Assembly: GCA_964471825.1 (NCBI GenBank)
Contig: CAYYKD010000018.1
Span: 1-64,000 of the forward strand
Reading direction: 5' to 3'
Origin: CAYYKD01 sp964471825
GTDB taxonomy: Bacteria > Spirochaetota > GWE2-31-10 > CAYYKD01
DNA: 64,000 bases
In this document: positions 16,825-26,181 of the stretch, piece by piece
Layout: each line of letters opens with the position of its first letter
How positions within the stretch are numbered: the first letter of the stretch is position 1
Translations under genes and position numbers: made by a program
Notes under the pieces: model-generated
What the model was told of the DNA's origin: nothing
Seen by the model: the letters and a program-made list of their open reading frames with translations, nothing else
Databases searched by the model: none

Positions 16825-18019
16825 TATTGAGACTGCACGCTACACTCTTGCAAGAATATATGACAAGCAAAACCTGATAGAACCTGCAATTGAGGAGTTT
16901 AAGGAAACAGTCAAGCTAAATCCTAATAACTATGATGCATTTTACAGTCTCGGAAGGCTCTATTACAAACAACAACAGTTTGAAAAAGCAGAAAAAGAAT
17001 TCGAGTCCGCAGTCAGAATTAAGGGGGACTTTGTTAATGCATATTTCTTTCTTGCTATTACACAGCAAAGACTTCAAAAAATAGATAGAGCAAGACAGAA
17101 TTATGAAAAAACACTTATTCTTGATCCTAACTTTATTAGTGCATATTCAAATATCGGAACCCTCTATAAATCTCAAAAGGACTACAAGAATGCAATCAAT
17201 GCATTCAACTCCGCATCAAAGATACAGAATAGAGCCTACTATCACTATCAGATCGGTGATTGTTACTATGAATTAAACCAATTTGACAAAGCACTGGATA
17301 GTTTTTTTACTGCAGTAAGTATCAATCCAAAATCTACTGACGCCGATAAAAAGGAGCTTGTATCATTATTTGAAAGAATATCAGAAATCTATGGAAAAAA
17401 AACCGATTTTTCGAAATCACTTGAATTTGCAAATAAAGGACTGGAGATTAACCCTTCATCTCAGACGCTGTGGTTTCTTTCTGCATTTGCAAAATCAAGA
17501 ACAAATGATATTGATGGAAGTATAAATGACTACATAAAAACCATCAATCTTGACCCTGATAATATAACTTCATATCTAAATTTAAGTCAGCTATACAATG
17601 AGAAGGGACTCTACAAAGATGGTGCATCTATTGCTCAGAGAGGGATTATTAAAGCTCCATCAGAATTTAAACTCTACAATAACCTGGCTAACAGTCTTAG
17701 AATGTTAGAAAGCTTTGATGAAGCAGCTGCAATTTACCGCAAGAGTATCTCAATAAATGCCTCTATTCCTGAAGTGCATTTTAATCTGGGCGTGTGTCTC
17801 AAGAAAACCGGAAGCTATGAAGGGAGTATTCAACCATTTAAACAGGCCATTATTCTCTCTAGAGACTACCTTGATGCCTATTATGAACTGGGCGAATCCT
17901 ACTTCCTAATGAAAAACTATACAGAATCAAAAAATATTTTTAATGAACTTCTGCTGAAATCACCAAATTATTCAAAGAAGGATCAAATTGATAAAATGTT
18001 TTCTGCTATAGAAAGTTAA
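16825..18019 (+). CDS. TPR membrane protein, C-terminal part
   Basis: In frame from 16826 (IETARYTLARIYDKQNL) to the stop, 397 residues made almost wholly of 34-residue TPR units, for example YDAFYSLGRLYYKQQQFEKA, FISAYSNIGTLYKSQKDYKN and PEVHFNLGVCLKKTGSYEGS; about ten repeats. It is the same protein as 16176-16814. A complete product would be over 610 residues. TPR arrays bind other proteins; the role is unknown. lgt follows after 45 bases behind its own SD. Confidence 0.85.
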
Positions 18020-18064
18020 ATAGAAAGTTAAACAGAATTATCTTAATACTAGAAGGAGTCTAAA

Positions 18065-18877
18065 ATGTTACCAATAAACATTGATTTTTTAAATCTACAC
18101 AATTATGAAGGGATCCACTTCCTGATTGCAATAGTCGGGGCGATAGTGTTTTTTACATATCTTTGCAAAGTTCACAGGATAGACACAGAGGTAATGTATG
18201 AGGCAATATTTATATCACTACTTTCGGCACTTTTTATAGGTAGATTATTCTCACTTGTATTCTGGTCCCCGAAAGAGTTCTTTGCTAACCCGCTTGTACT
18301 TTTTATGCCATGGAAAGGTGGTATAACCGTCATAGGTGCAGTGATAGGTGGACTTGCAACCGGAGCCATCTATGCAAAGGTAAAAAAGTTAAGCTTTTTC
18401 TACCATATACAGTTTTTTATACCATCAATACTAGTCGGTCAAATAATCGGAAGATTTGGATGTTTTTTAAATGGGGATGCCTCAGGAATTCCAACCGGGT
18501 CATCATGGGGCGTTGTGTATCATCCCCAGAGTATTGCATATGAGATGTTTGCTGCAGGCACAAGACTCCACCCTACTCAACTCTATGAGATAGCCGGCAA
18601 TTTTACACTTTTGGTTTTTTTACTTCTAACCGAGAACAATAGATACATTACCAACCGTAGAATTGTATGGTATCTTATGGGGTACGGTATAATCAGATAT
18701 ATAACTGAAATTTTCAGATCTGATACCGCACAGAGCATTCTATCAATGACATCTGCACAACTAATCGGTGTTTCGTGCATAGTTGCAGGATTGATTATAC
18801 TTGCATTCACACATTTAAAACCGTCAATACTTGAGCCATCTGAAAGTATGATCGCTAGAGTACCTGTAAAAAAATAA
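18065..18877 (+). CDS. lgt: Prolipoprotein diacylglyceryl transferase
   Basis: Inner-membrane enzyme that transfers diacylglycerol from phosphatidylglycerol to the lipobox Cys of prolipoproteins. 270 residues, the usual size, with seven hydrophobic segments. The signature GRFGCFLNGDASG and the later HPTQLYEI are present, and an Arg in IGRLFSLVF matches the conserved N-terminal region. AGAAGGAG lies just before the ATG. It shows that the cell makes lipoproteins. Confidence 0.95.
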   Translation: MLPINIDFLNLHNYEGIHFLIAIVGAIVFFTYLCKVHRIDTEVMYEAIFISLLSALFIGRLFSLVFWSPKEFFANPLVLFMPWKGGITVIGAVIGGLATGAIYAKVKKLSFFYHIQFFIPSILVGQIIGRFGCFLNGDASGIPTGSSWGVVYHPQSIAYEMFAAGTRLHPTQLYEIAGNFTLLVFLLLTENNRYITNRRIVWYLMGYGIIRYITEIFRSDTAQSILSMTSAQLIGVSCIVAGLIILAFTHLKPSILEPSESMIARVPVKK

Positions 18878-18898
18878 AATAATTAAGGATAGATTACT

Positions 18899-19924
18899 AT
18901 GAAAAATAAAATTGAAGATATAAAAAAAACCGTATCTGAAAGTGTAATAAATTGTACATCTCTAAAGGAAATTGAGGCTTTAAAAGTACAATTTCTTGGA
19001 AAAAAAGGTGAAATAAATGCTCTAATGAGGTTTCTATCTGACCTCCCTAAAGAGGAAAAACCACTTTTTGGTGCAGAGATAAATAAACTTAGGGACTTTG
19101 TTGAATCTGAGATAAATAAGGTATCATCAATATTTGAACTAAAAGAGGAAAATGCAAGATTTGAAAATGAAAGGATAGACCTTACGCTTCCCGGAAGAAC
19201 CCCATTGATGGGACATAAGCACCCATTAAGAATAATTATGGATCAAATTGAAGATGTATTTCTTGGTATGGGGTTTGTCATTGAAGAGGGACCGGAGATC
19301 GACACTGATCATAACAATTTTAAGGCACTTAATTTTCAGGATGACCATCCGGCTCGAGACTCGCAGGATACGCTTTATATCAACGAAAAAACTCTACTTA
19401 GAACTCACACCTCCCCTGTACAGCATAGAACTATGTTAAAGATGGCACCGGAACCGATTAGAGCAATCATGCCGGGTAGGGTTTTTAGAAGAGATGATAT
19501 AGATGCCACCCACTCACCACAGTTTCACCAGGTAGAAGGACTGGTAGTTGATAAAAATATCGCATTTTCCGATCTTATAGGCACATTAAAACTGTTTGCA
19601 AAAACTATGTTTGGTGATGACAGAGAGATACGCCTCAGACCATCATTCTTCCCGTTTACTGAGCCATCAGTAGAGATCGATGTAAGTTGTATAATGTGCG
19701 GCGGTAAGGGATGTTCTTTTTGTAAACGGACAGGGTGGCTTGAGATTCTAGGAGCAGGAGCTGTCCACCCTAATGTCCTAAAAATGGGCGGATACGACCC
19801 TGAGGTTTATTCAGGCTTTGCATTTGGAATGGGTGTTGAGAGGATTGCCCTCTTAAAATACAGGATTCCGGATATTCGTCACCTTTTTGAAAATGATGTC
19901 AGATTTTTAAAACAGTTTAAATAA
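18899..19924 (+). CDS. pheS: Phenylalanine--tRNA ligase alpha subunit
   Basis: 341 residues: an N-terminal coiled coil (about 1-90) that contacts tRNA, then class II catalytic motifs: HPLRIIMDQIEDVFLGMGF, motif 2 in AIMPGRVFRRDDIDATHSP, and motif 3 FGMGVERIALLKYRIPDIR. A four-Cys group CIMCGGKGCSFC, seen in many bacterial PheS proteins, is present. pheT follows after 19 bases. No T-box or leader of useful length lies upstream (21 bases to lgt). Confidence 0.97.
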   Translation: MKNKIEDIKKTVSESVINCTSLKEIEALKVQFLGKKGEINALMRFLSDLPKEEKPLFGAEINKLRDFVESEINKVSSIFELKEENARFENERIDLTLPGRTPLMGHKHPLRIIMDQIEDVFLGMGFVIEEGPEIDTDHNNFKALNFQDDHPARDSQDTLYINEKTLLRTHTSPVQHRTMLKMAPEPIRAIMPGRVFRRDDIDATHSPQFHQVEGLVVDKNIAFSDLIGTLKLFAKTMFGDDREIRLRPSFFPFTEPSVEIDVSCIMCGGKGCSFCKRTGWLEILGAGAVHPNVLKMGGYDPEVYSGFAFGMGVERIALLKYRIPDIRHLFENDVRFLKQFK

Positions 19925-19943
19925 ATAATTGAGGTAGATATAT

Positions 19944-22322
19944 ATGAAAGTAAGTACAGAATGGTTAAAAGAGATAATCGGGGTTGCCGTACCCGGAGGC
20001 GATATAGCTGATAAGATAATTCTAAACGGTATGGAAGTAGAAAAGCTCATACAGACAGGGATAGGCAAGCAGAACATTGTTGCAGTTGAGATCCTTGAGG
20101 TAAATAAACACCCGGACGCAGATGCACTCTCTGTTACAACGGTTGATGCAGGAATGCATGGCAAAAAACAGATAGTTACAAATGTTAAGGATCTTAAAAA
20201 GGGTGATAGAGTTTTAGCAGCCCTTGAAGGTGTTAAGATTACAGATGATTTTATTATCAAGAAGGCGAAGCTAAGAGGTGTTGAAAGTGAGGGAATGTTT
20301 GTTGGCTATACCGAATTAAATATTCCATCTAAGTCTGAGGGACTGATATTTCTAACTGATAATACTGTTAATGGCACAAACTATTACGAGATAGCACCTT
20401 TTATTGATGAAATTGTAGATATTGAGCTAACTTCTAATAGAGGGGATTGCCTTGGAATGTATGGAATAGGCAGAGAGATCTCTGTTCTATTTAAAGGGGA
20501 ACTCTCTTCACCTGATCTAACCTACAAAACAAATGAACAATCAGTCAAGGATCATATTTCTGTTTCTATTGAAACTAAAGACTGCTCAAGATACTGCGGT
20601 GCGGTTATTAAGAATATCAATATTAAACCTTCACCGTTATGGCTTCAACTTAGACTGACAAAGGCAGGCGTCCGTCCGATTAACAATGTTGTGGATATTA
20701 CAAACTATATCATGCTGGAGCTAAATCAACCTCTTCATGCATTTGACTATGACATGATAGCTGATAAAAAAATTATAGTTAGAAATGCCCATGAAGGGGA
20801 GACTTTAACAACACTTGATGGAATAGAAAGAAAACTTGCCGTTGATGATATTGTAATTGCTGATAATAAAAACGGACATTGCCTTGGCGGTATCATGGGT
20901 GGTTCGATAAGCGAGGTTAGTGATAAGACTGTTAATATTTTCCTAGAGGCAGCTTTTTTCAATCCGGCAAAGATTAGACGGACTTCCAAGAGACTCGGGT
21001 TAAGATCGGATTCTTCATATAGATTTGAAAGAACAACAGATATAGTAAATATTCCAACAGCTCTCAAGAGAGCACTTAACCTGTTTGATAAACTGGGAGT
21101 CGGATCAGTCTGTAAAGACATAATAGATGTTTATCCTTCAGAGTATAAATACAAAACTGTTGATCTTGATGCAGCATGGATAAATAGAAAATTGGGTACT
21201 GATATTACGGAAGTCAGAATGAAAGAGATCCTTAGTTCACTTGACTACAAAGTTGATGGAAATAAGATCACCGTGCCATCATGGAGAAGCGATGTATCTA
21301 TAAAAGAGGATATCTCTGAAGAGGTAGCAAGAATTTTCGGCTATAACAATATAATACCAACAATCAATCCAAGCAATAGGGCGGGCATGAGAAACGATTC
21401 TCAAATTAAAGACAAGAAGATCAGAGAAATTTGTTACAAGGCCGGATGTAGTGAAGTATTTAATTTAAGTTATATCGGGGAATCCCTTTATGACCAGATG
21501 AATCTACCGGATGGCCATAGTCTGAGGTATTTTGTTAAAATTGAGGAACCGTTATCAGATGATTTTCAGGGTATGAGAAACCTGCTTCTTCCCGGAATGT
21601 TAAGGACAGCCTCATTTAACGCAAAAAGAAGAAATACCTCTCTTTCAATTTTCGAAACAGGTAACATAAGTATTCAATCAAATAACATTTTACCTATCGA
21701 AAAGAAATGTGTCTCTGTTCTCCTTGGAGGAATTAAAAAACCCAAAGACCATACAGGTGAAGAAATTAGATATGACTTTTATGATATCAAGGGAATACTT
21801 GAACAGATTGAGTCAGCCTTTGATGTTAAATTTGAGCTAAACTCATCAAACGCATCATATTTTCACCCATATAGACAGGCCGACATAGTAATTGATGGCG
21901 TTAAGGCCGGTTTTATTGGACAGATGCACCCAAAGATATTAGACAACTTTGATATTGATTACTCTGTATTTGTATTTGAACTGGAGTTAAACAGACTCTA
22001 TGAATTATCTAAAGATGGAATGACCTTTAGTGATATTCCGAGATTTCCATCATCAGAGAGAGACATAGCTGTAATTGTTTCTAAGGATATTGAAGCAGGT
22101 AAATTAGTTGATTCAATCAAATCACTAAAAGTTGAATTTCTCAGGGAGATTTCTATTTTTGATTATTTTACAGGTAATACTGTTGAGGATGGTTATTATT
22201 CACTTGGAATTAAGCTTAATTTCAATAAAATGGTATCTACGATAACAGATGCAGAGATTGATCCCGGTATTGAAAAGATACTTAAGCAACTTGATAAAGA
22301 ATTTCAAGCAAGAATCAGATAA
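19944..22322 (+). CDS. pheT: Phenylalanine--tRNA ligase beta subunit
   Basis: 792 residues, full family length. Domain order: N-terminal tRNA-binding OB fold (about 40-150, ILEVNKHPDADALSVTTVDAG), B3/4 editing domain (about 200-370, with LTSNRGDCLGMYGIGREI before it), B5 (about 400-470), the catalytic-like core and a C-terminal ferredoxin-fold anticodon-binding domain (about 700-790, FPSSERDIAVIVSKD). Forms the alpha2-beta2 enzyme with PheS; cotranscribed with it. Confidence 0.97.
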   Translation: MKVSTEWLKEIIGVAVPGGDIADKIILNGMEVEKLIQTGIGKQNIVAVEILEVNKHPDADALSVTTVDAGMHGKKQIVTNVKDLKKGDRVLAALEGVKITDDFIIKKAKLRGVESEGMFVGYTELNIPSKSEGLIFLTDNTVNGTNYYEIAPFIDEIVDIELTSNRGDCLGMYGIGREISVLFKGELSSPDLTYKTNEQSVKDHISVSIETKDCSRYCGAVIKNINIKPSPLWLQLRLTKAGVRPINNVVDITNYIMLELNQPLHAFDYDMIADKKIIVRNAHEGETLTTLDGIERKLAVDDIVIADNKNGHCLGGIMGGSISEVSDKTVNIFLEAAFFNPAKIRRTSKRLGLRSDSSYRFERTTDIVNIPTALKRALNLFDKLGVGSVCKDIIDVYPSEYKYKTVDLDAAWINRKLGTDITEVRMKEILSSLDYKVDGNKITVPSWRSDVSIKEDISEEVARIFGYNNIIPTINPSNRAGMRNDSQIKDKKIREICYKAGCSEVFNLSYIGESLYDQMNLPDGHSLRYFVKIEEPLSDDFQGMRNLLLPGMLRTASFNAKRRNTSLSIFETGNISIQSNNILPIEKKCVSVLLGGIKKPKDHTGEEIRYDFYDIKGILEQIESAFDVKFELNSSNASYFHPYRQADIVIDGVKAGFIGQMHPKILDNFDIDYSVFVFELELNRLYELSKDGMTFSDIPRFPSSERDIAVIVSKDIEAGKLVDSIKSLKVEFLREISIFDYFTGNTVEDGYYSLGIKLNFNKMVSTITDAEIDPGIEKILKQLDKEFQARIR

Positions 22323-22352
22323 AAGATAAAAAATCTTATTAAAGGCAGCCTA

Positions 22353-23450
22353 ATGGAAGACAAACTTTTTTTCATCTCGATGGAGGGGCGAAGTGAACAT
22401 TATATTGACGGATTTAAAGTCAGAGAGGATGTCCCACTACCCGTCTTAATCCCTGAAAGTGAGACAATATCAACAGATCATATCACCTCTGAAAATATGA
22501 TGGCAGGGATGCTCAAAATCATTGAGAATGAACCGGATCATGAAAATCTTGACTACTATAGATCGTTTATATACACAGTCAGACCTGATATTGAAGCCCA
22601 TATGAGCTCTATTGCCTATGAAGCCGAAACAAACTTCCACTTTTCTGAAGCCATTGGTATTTATACTCTTATTTTAACTTTAAACCCGACAGCTACAGAT
22701 ATGCTCCTCAATCTTGCTGTCTGTTATGATGAATTTGCTGAATACACTCTATCAAAAGGTGATGAACAACAATCTTCACACTTTAAGGATAAGGCATCAG
22801 AATATTTTATTCAGATCGACGCCCTTAAGGAGAAAAACGAAAGAGCATACTACTATCTTGGTAGATTCTATACTGAAAATTCTAACTACTCTAAGGCAAT
22901 TGACTACTTCCAGGAATTTATTAAGTCAACTAAGGATGATGAACGAAAAAAGGAGGCTATAAACTTTGTAAATGAGCTTCGCATACTTGGCCTTGAAGAT
23001 GACCTATATAAAAACGCATTATTTCACTATGAGTGCGAAAAGTATGAAGAGAGCTTAAAATTTATATCAGGCTATATTCATTCATATCCCCATTCATGGC
23101 ATGGCCACTACTTAAAAGGGCAAATCTTATATAGAATGGGACAGTTCAGAGATGCAATAAACTCATATTCCACAGCGTTAGAATCAAATATTGAATCATC
23201 AGAGATCCTAAATAGCATGGGTCTTAGTTATATGGAAATTGGTGAATACTCAAAGTCAAACAAATATTTTTTTAAGGCCCTTAATATCGATCCTGATAAT
23301 CTCTCAATCTATTACAACCTGGCCTTACTAGCCAAATATAGGAGCGACTATCTTGAAGCGATAAAATTCTGCGACATAATTCTTGAGTTTAACAAAGATG
23401 ATATACCTGCTAAAACTCTTAAGAATGAACTAACCCGTAATCATGCATAA
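22353..23450 (+). CDS. Cytoplasmic TPR protein of unknown role
   Basis: 365 residues without signal peptide or transmembrane segment. Residues 1-60 are not repeat-like; from about 85 onward TPR units follow (TNFHFSEAIGIYTLILTLNP, AYYYLGRFYTENSNYSKAID, HGHYLKGQILYRMGQFRDAI, ILNSMGLSYMEIGEYSKSNK). It begins 30 bases after pheT, probably in the same transcript, and ends 65 bases before the exported pair downstream. A scaffold role is likely; no specific partner can be named. Confidence 0.8.
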   Translation: MEDKLFFISMEGRSEHYIDGFKVREDVPLPVLIPESETISTDHITSENMMAGMLKIIENEPDHENLDYYRSFIYTVRPDIEAHMSSIAYEAETNFHFSEAIGIYTLILTLNPTATDMLLNLAVCYDEFAEYTLSKGDEQQSSHFKDKASEYFIQIDALKEKNERAYYYLGRFYTENSNYSKAIDYFQEFIKSTKDDERKKEAINFVNELRILGLEDDLYKNALFHYECEKYEESLKFISGYIHSYPHSWHGHYLKGQILYRMGQFRDAINSYSTALESNIESSEILNSMGLSYMEIGEYSKSNKYFFKALNIDPDNLSIYYNLALLAKYRSDYLEAIKFCDIILEFNKDDIPAKTLKNELTRNHA

Positions 23451-23515
23451 TTGCGGCATAGAAATATTCAAAAATAATTATTATTAACTTGAAAAAAATC
23501 AATAATGGGTTTATT

Positions 23516-24772
23516 ATGATATCTATGCACAAAACTATGCACAAAACTATGCACACAAAAATAAGTCGCTCATATAAATTTTTTTTACTCACTATATTAA
23601 TAATACTAATGTCTAACTTTTATGCCTCATCAGAAGATGTACCGCATAAAATACTATTCGTTAATCCATATATTCTGAATTCCAGTGACTATATTGAGAC
23701 CTACATTATCAATGAAATTTCAGGTCTAATGGATAAACTGGCAGTATCAAAAGATATTGATTTTATTAAAAAACGGGTCTGGGAGCGGTTTGCATATCTG
23801 CTTACTGATCCGAATAACTTAAAAAACATGTCTGAATTTCATGTAAAAACCGGAGCAACCGGTGTAATTCTTATTAAGATAGATCAACTATTAAAAGAGT
23901 ATAGCATAGAAATTACATTCTATTCCTACTACGATAGTTCTGTATCGACAATCCTTTACAGAATTAATAAATTTGAACCTGTAAATGGCGTCAACGAGAT
24001 GCTGATCAACCTGGAGACGCTACTAAGGGAAAAATATCCGAAGATATCTAAAGAAGATATGGCTGAATTAAAGAACTATGCAAAACATGTATATCATGAA
24101 TATGAAAAATTTGCATTCAGAATTTCAATCGGGTCCGGCTACCTTATGAAGGGATCATACAATTCATCAAACATCTCGGTAAGTCCAATTGCTTCCCTAA
24201 ATATTGGTCTAAAATTCTACAATTTTGATATAGAATCACAAACTTATTATGCACCCGGAATCTTAATCACACCATTTAATGGACGAGTTTATAATAATAC
24301 CGTAAGAACAAGACTGATGCTGGGCGGATGGTTTCTATATGATATTTTCCGTTTTTCTCTGGGATTTGGTTTTGAGTACACAGAGAACTTTTATCGTAAA
24401 TATCTTGGACAATTCCCTACGGTTGATGGAGGATGGGAACCTAAATTTGAATATGGTTTTTCAGACTATATTTTTTTTGGCGGTAACTTCGGATTAACAT
24501 TCAAACCTTTTAAGAGTTTCAGACTAGACCTGGTATACGGAATAGGTTTCAATAGCGTTGAATTTGCCGGATTATTAAGTCAATATTATTCGGTATATGT
24601 CAGATACTACATATTAACCAACTTTTTTGCTGTTATCGGTCTTGAGTTTGCTATGATCAATGAAATGAGTTCCAATTCAAACAACTCAGAATATGGAGAT
24701 AACCGAGTAAACATCTCGTCAAACCTTCTCGAGTTTTCATTCGGATGGCATATTGGAAGGGGGATGAAGTGA
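23516..24772 (+). CDS. Exported protein, N-terminal soluble domain plus putative C-terminal beta-barrel
   Basis: Not recognised. A signal peptide (FFLLTILIILMSNFYASS) precedes a soluble domain of about 160 residues (KILFVNPYILNS..., ATGVILIKIDQLL), a short helical linker, then about 230 residues of alternating aromatic/glycine beta-strand sequence (FAFRISIGSGYLMKG, RFSLGFGFEYTEN) ending in an aromatic strand, as in small outer-membrane barrels. The start is uncertain: a 12-base repeat CTATGCACAAAA places ATGs at 23516, 23525, 23537 and 23549, and TTG 23489 is also open. The next gene overlaps the stop by four bases and has the same layout, so the two probably act together. Confidence 0.7.
   Translation: MISMHKTMHKTMHTKISRSYKFFLLTILIILMSNFYASSEDVPHKILFVNPYILNSSDYIETYIINEISGLMDKLAVSKDIDFIKKRVWERFAYLLTDPNNLKNMSEFHVKTGATGVILIKIDQLLKEYSIEITFYSYYDSSVSTILYRINKFEPVNGVNEMLINLETLLREKYPKISKEDMAELKNYAKHVYHEYEKFAFRISIGSGYLMKGSYNSSNISVSPIASLNIGLKFYNFDIESQTYYAPGILITPFNGRVYNNTVRTRLMLGGWFLYDIFRFSLGFGFEYTENFYRKYLGQFPTVDGGWEPKFEYGFSDYIFFGGNFGLTFKPFKSFRLDLVYGIGFNSVEFAGLLSQYYSVYVRYYILTNFFAVIGLEFAMINEMSSNSNNSEYGDNRVNISSNLLEFSFGWHIGRGMK
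23523..23560 (+). repeat. 12-bp tandem repeat at the protein N-terminus
   Basis: CTATGCACAAAA occurs twice in tandem (23523-23534, 23535-23546) with a third copy carrying a two-base insertion (CTATGCACACAAAA). Each unit is in frame and encodes MHKT or MHTK, so copy-number change would add or remove start codons and signal-peptide residues without a frameshift. Confidence 0.6.
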
Positions 24773-26052
24773 GTCTAAAAAAAACACTTGCCATAATATT
24801 AATTTTAATTCCTCTAACGACCATTTATGCAAACCTTAATGTAATGGTTTTAAATATTAAGAATCTAACCGGTGATCCTAGAAATGACTATATTACAATG
24901 ATGAGTAAAGACACAATCCTGAGTTACCTTAACATAAAAACATTCCTAATAAAACATGAAGATGATTTTAAAAACAATGAAAAGATCACAGGTGATCTAT
25001 TTGGATGGGCCTATTTAAATCTATATAACATAGTAGTTGATGGTTATTATATAGTTGATAAAGGTAGTATTTTTCTCACAATTAAATGCTATGATGTACC
25101 CAGCGAATCCTTAAAAATTCAAATTAAACGGGAAGTTACTCCTGAGAAGTTAATTTTTAATGAGATTAGAGATATGGTTGATGAATTAAATAATGAGATC
25201 AATCGAGTCTTTGTAAAAGAGGTTAATCTTGTTGACAATGCAAAAAATATTGCTGCTCAAACAAAAGCAATCAACCAACAGAACAGAGAATTTAAGTTTT
25301 TCTTTGGTGCAGGAATAATATATACAGGTGCCGGCCATCTAATGATAGATAAAACCTATAGGAATACTTCTACAGATATAAATAATAATTCAGATTATAA
25401 CAGCATTACTGATATTTCATCACCTATTAACAGCTATTATTCTTCATTTGCATTTGATATTCGAATATCCGGTCTTGTCAGAACTAAAAAATCATTTAGC
25501 GGCATCTTTTTACAGGCTCAGATTCCTTTAAATCTGAACTCTGTTATGTTATCTATGAACATTCAAGCTAAACTTGGTTACTTATTTAACTATGATGTCA
25601 ACTACTTCAAATGGACACTGGAATTCTTATATATAGGGTATGACAAATATAGGTTCATCCCAAAAGATGATGGGTACAATTCAACAAGAGTTCAAATTAT
25701 TACCGGAGGATTTGGTTTCTATTATTCTCTTATGTCAACCGAGATACCTCATGTTTTTGAGACCGGGATAACACTCTTTGCACCTTATATGACTACTATC
25801 AACACAAACGGTTCAAGTATCTTTGATATGAGTGCCTTTATTATTCCTGTATCATTAAATCTTTACTATGGTTATTTTTTAAACAGCAATATTGGGCTTT
25901 TTGCAGATACGACAGTTATTTGCTATTATACTCGTTACTATAGTTCCCTATGGAGTAACAATAATTCAAATGTAATTGTCTTCATAGGAAGTGATCTTGC
26001 GATATCCTTTAGAATTTCATTTGGAATGACTTACAGAATAACTTATAAATAA
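24769..26052 (+). CDS. Exported protein, soluble domain plus putative beta-barrel (same layout as upstream gene)
   Basis: Not recognised. Starting at GTG 24769 (GTGA overlaps the previous stop; AAGGGGG lies upstream) it begins with a signal peptide (TLAIILILIPLTTIYA). A soluble domain of about 140 residues follows (LNVMVLNIKNLTGDPRND...), then a linker and about 250 residues of barrel-like strands (FKFFFGAGIIYTGAG, YFKWTLEFLYIGYDKY) ending SFRISFGMTYRITYK. The N-terminal domain recalls periplasmic proteins that assemble at the outer membrane, but I cannot name a family. An earlier ATG at 24745 would place eight charged residues before the signal peptide. Confidence 0.7.
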   Translation: MSLKKTLAIILILIPLTTIYANLNVMVLNIKNLTGDPRNDYITMMSKDTILSYLNIKTFLIKHEDDFKNNEKITGDLFGWAYLNLYNIVVDGYYIVDKGSIFLTIKCYDVPSESLKIQIKREVTPEKLIFNEIRDMVDELNNEINRVFVKEVNLVDNAKNIAAQTKAINQQNREFKFFFGAGIIYTGAGHLMIDKTYRNTSTDINNNSDYNSITDISSPINSYYSSFAFDIRISGLVRTKKSFSGIFLQAQIPLNLNSVMLSMNIQAKLGYLFNYDVNYFKWTLEFLYIGYDKYRFIPKDDGYNSTRVQIITGGFGFYYSLMSTEIPHVFETGITLFAPYMTTINTNGSSIFDMSAFIIPVSLNLYYGYFLNSNIGLFADTTVICYYTRYYSSLWSNNNSNVIVFIGSDLAISFRISFGMTYRITYK

Positions 26053-26074
26053 CTTTTTAAATAGTCATTTAATC

Positions 26075-26103
26075 TTGACTAAATCACAGAATATTTATAT
26101 AAG
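26075..26103 (+). promoter_or_regulatory. Promoter of leuS
   Basis: -35 TTGACT (26075-26080), 17-base spacer, -10 TATAAG (26098-26103). No T-box motif lies in the short leader. Confidence 0.6.
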
Positions 26104-26181
26104 AATTACTAATAACAAAGAAATATCTTTTTACACACAAAATACAATTTAAATTAATTGAATTAAATAAGAGGGTCTAGT

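Noticed and set aside
26104..26181. T-box leader before leuS
   Set aside because: The leader is under 90 bases and lacks the AGGGTGGNACCGCG-type box.
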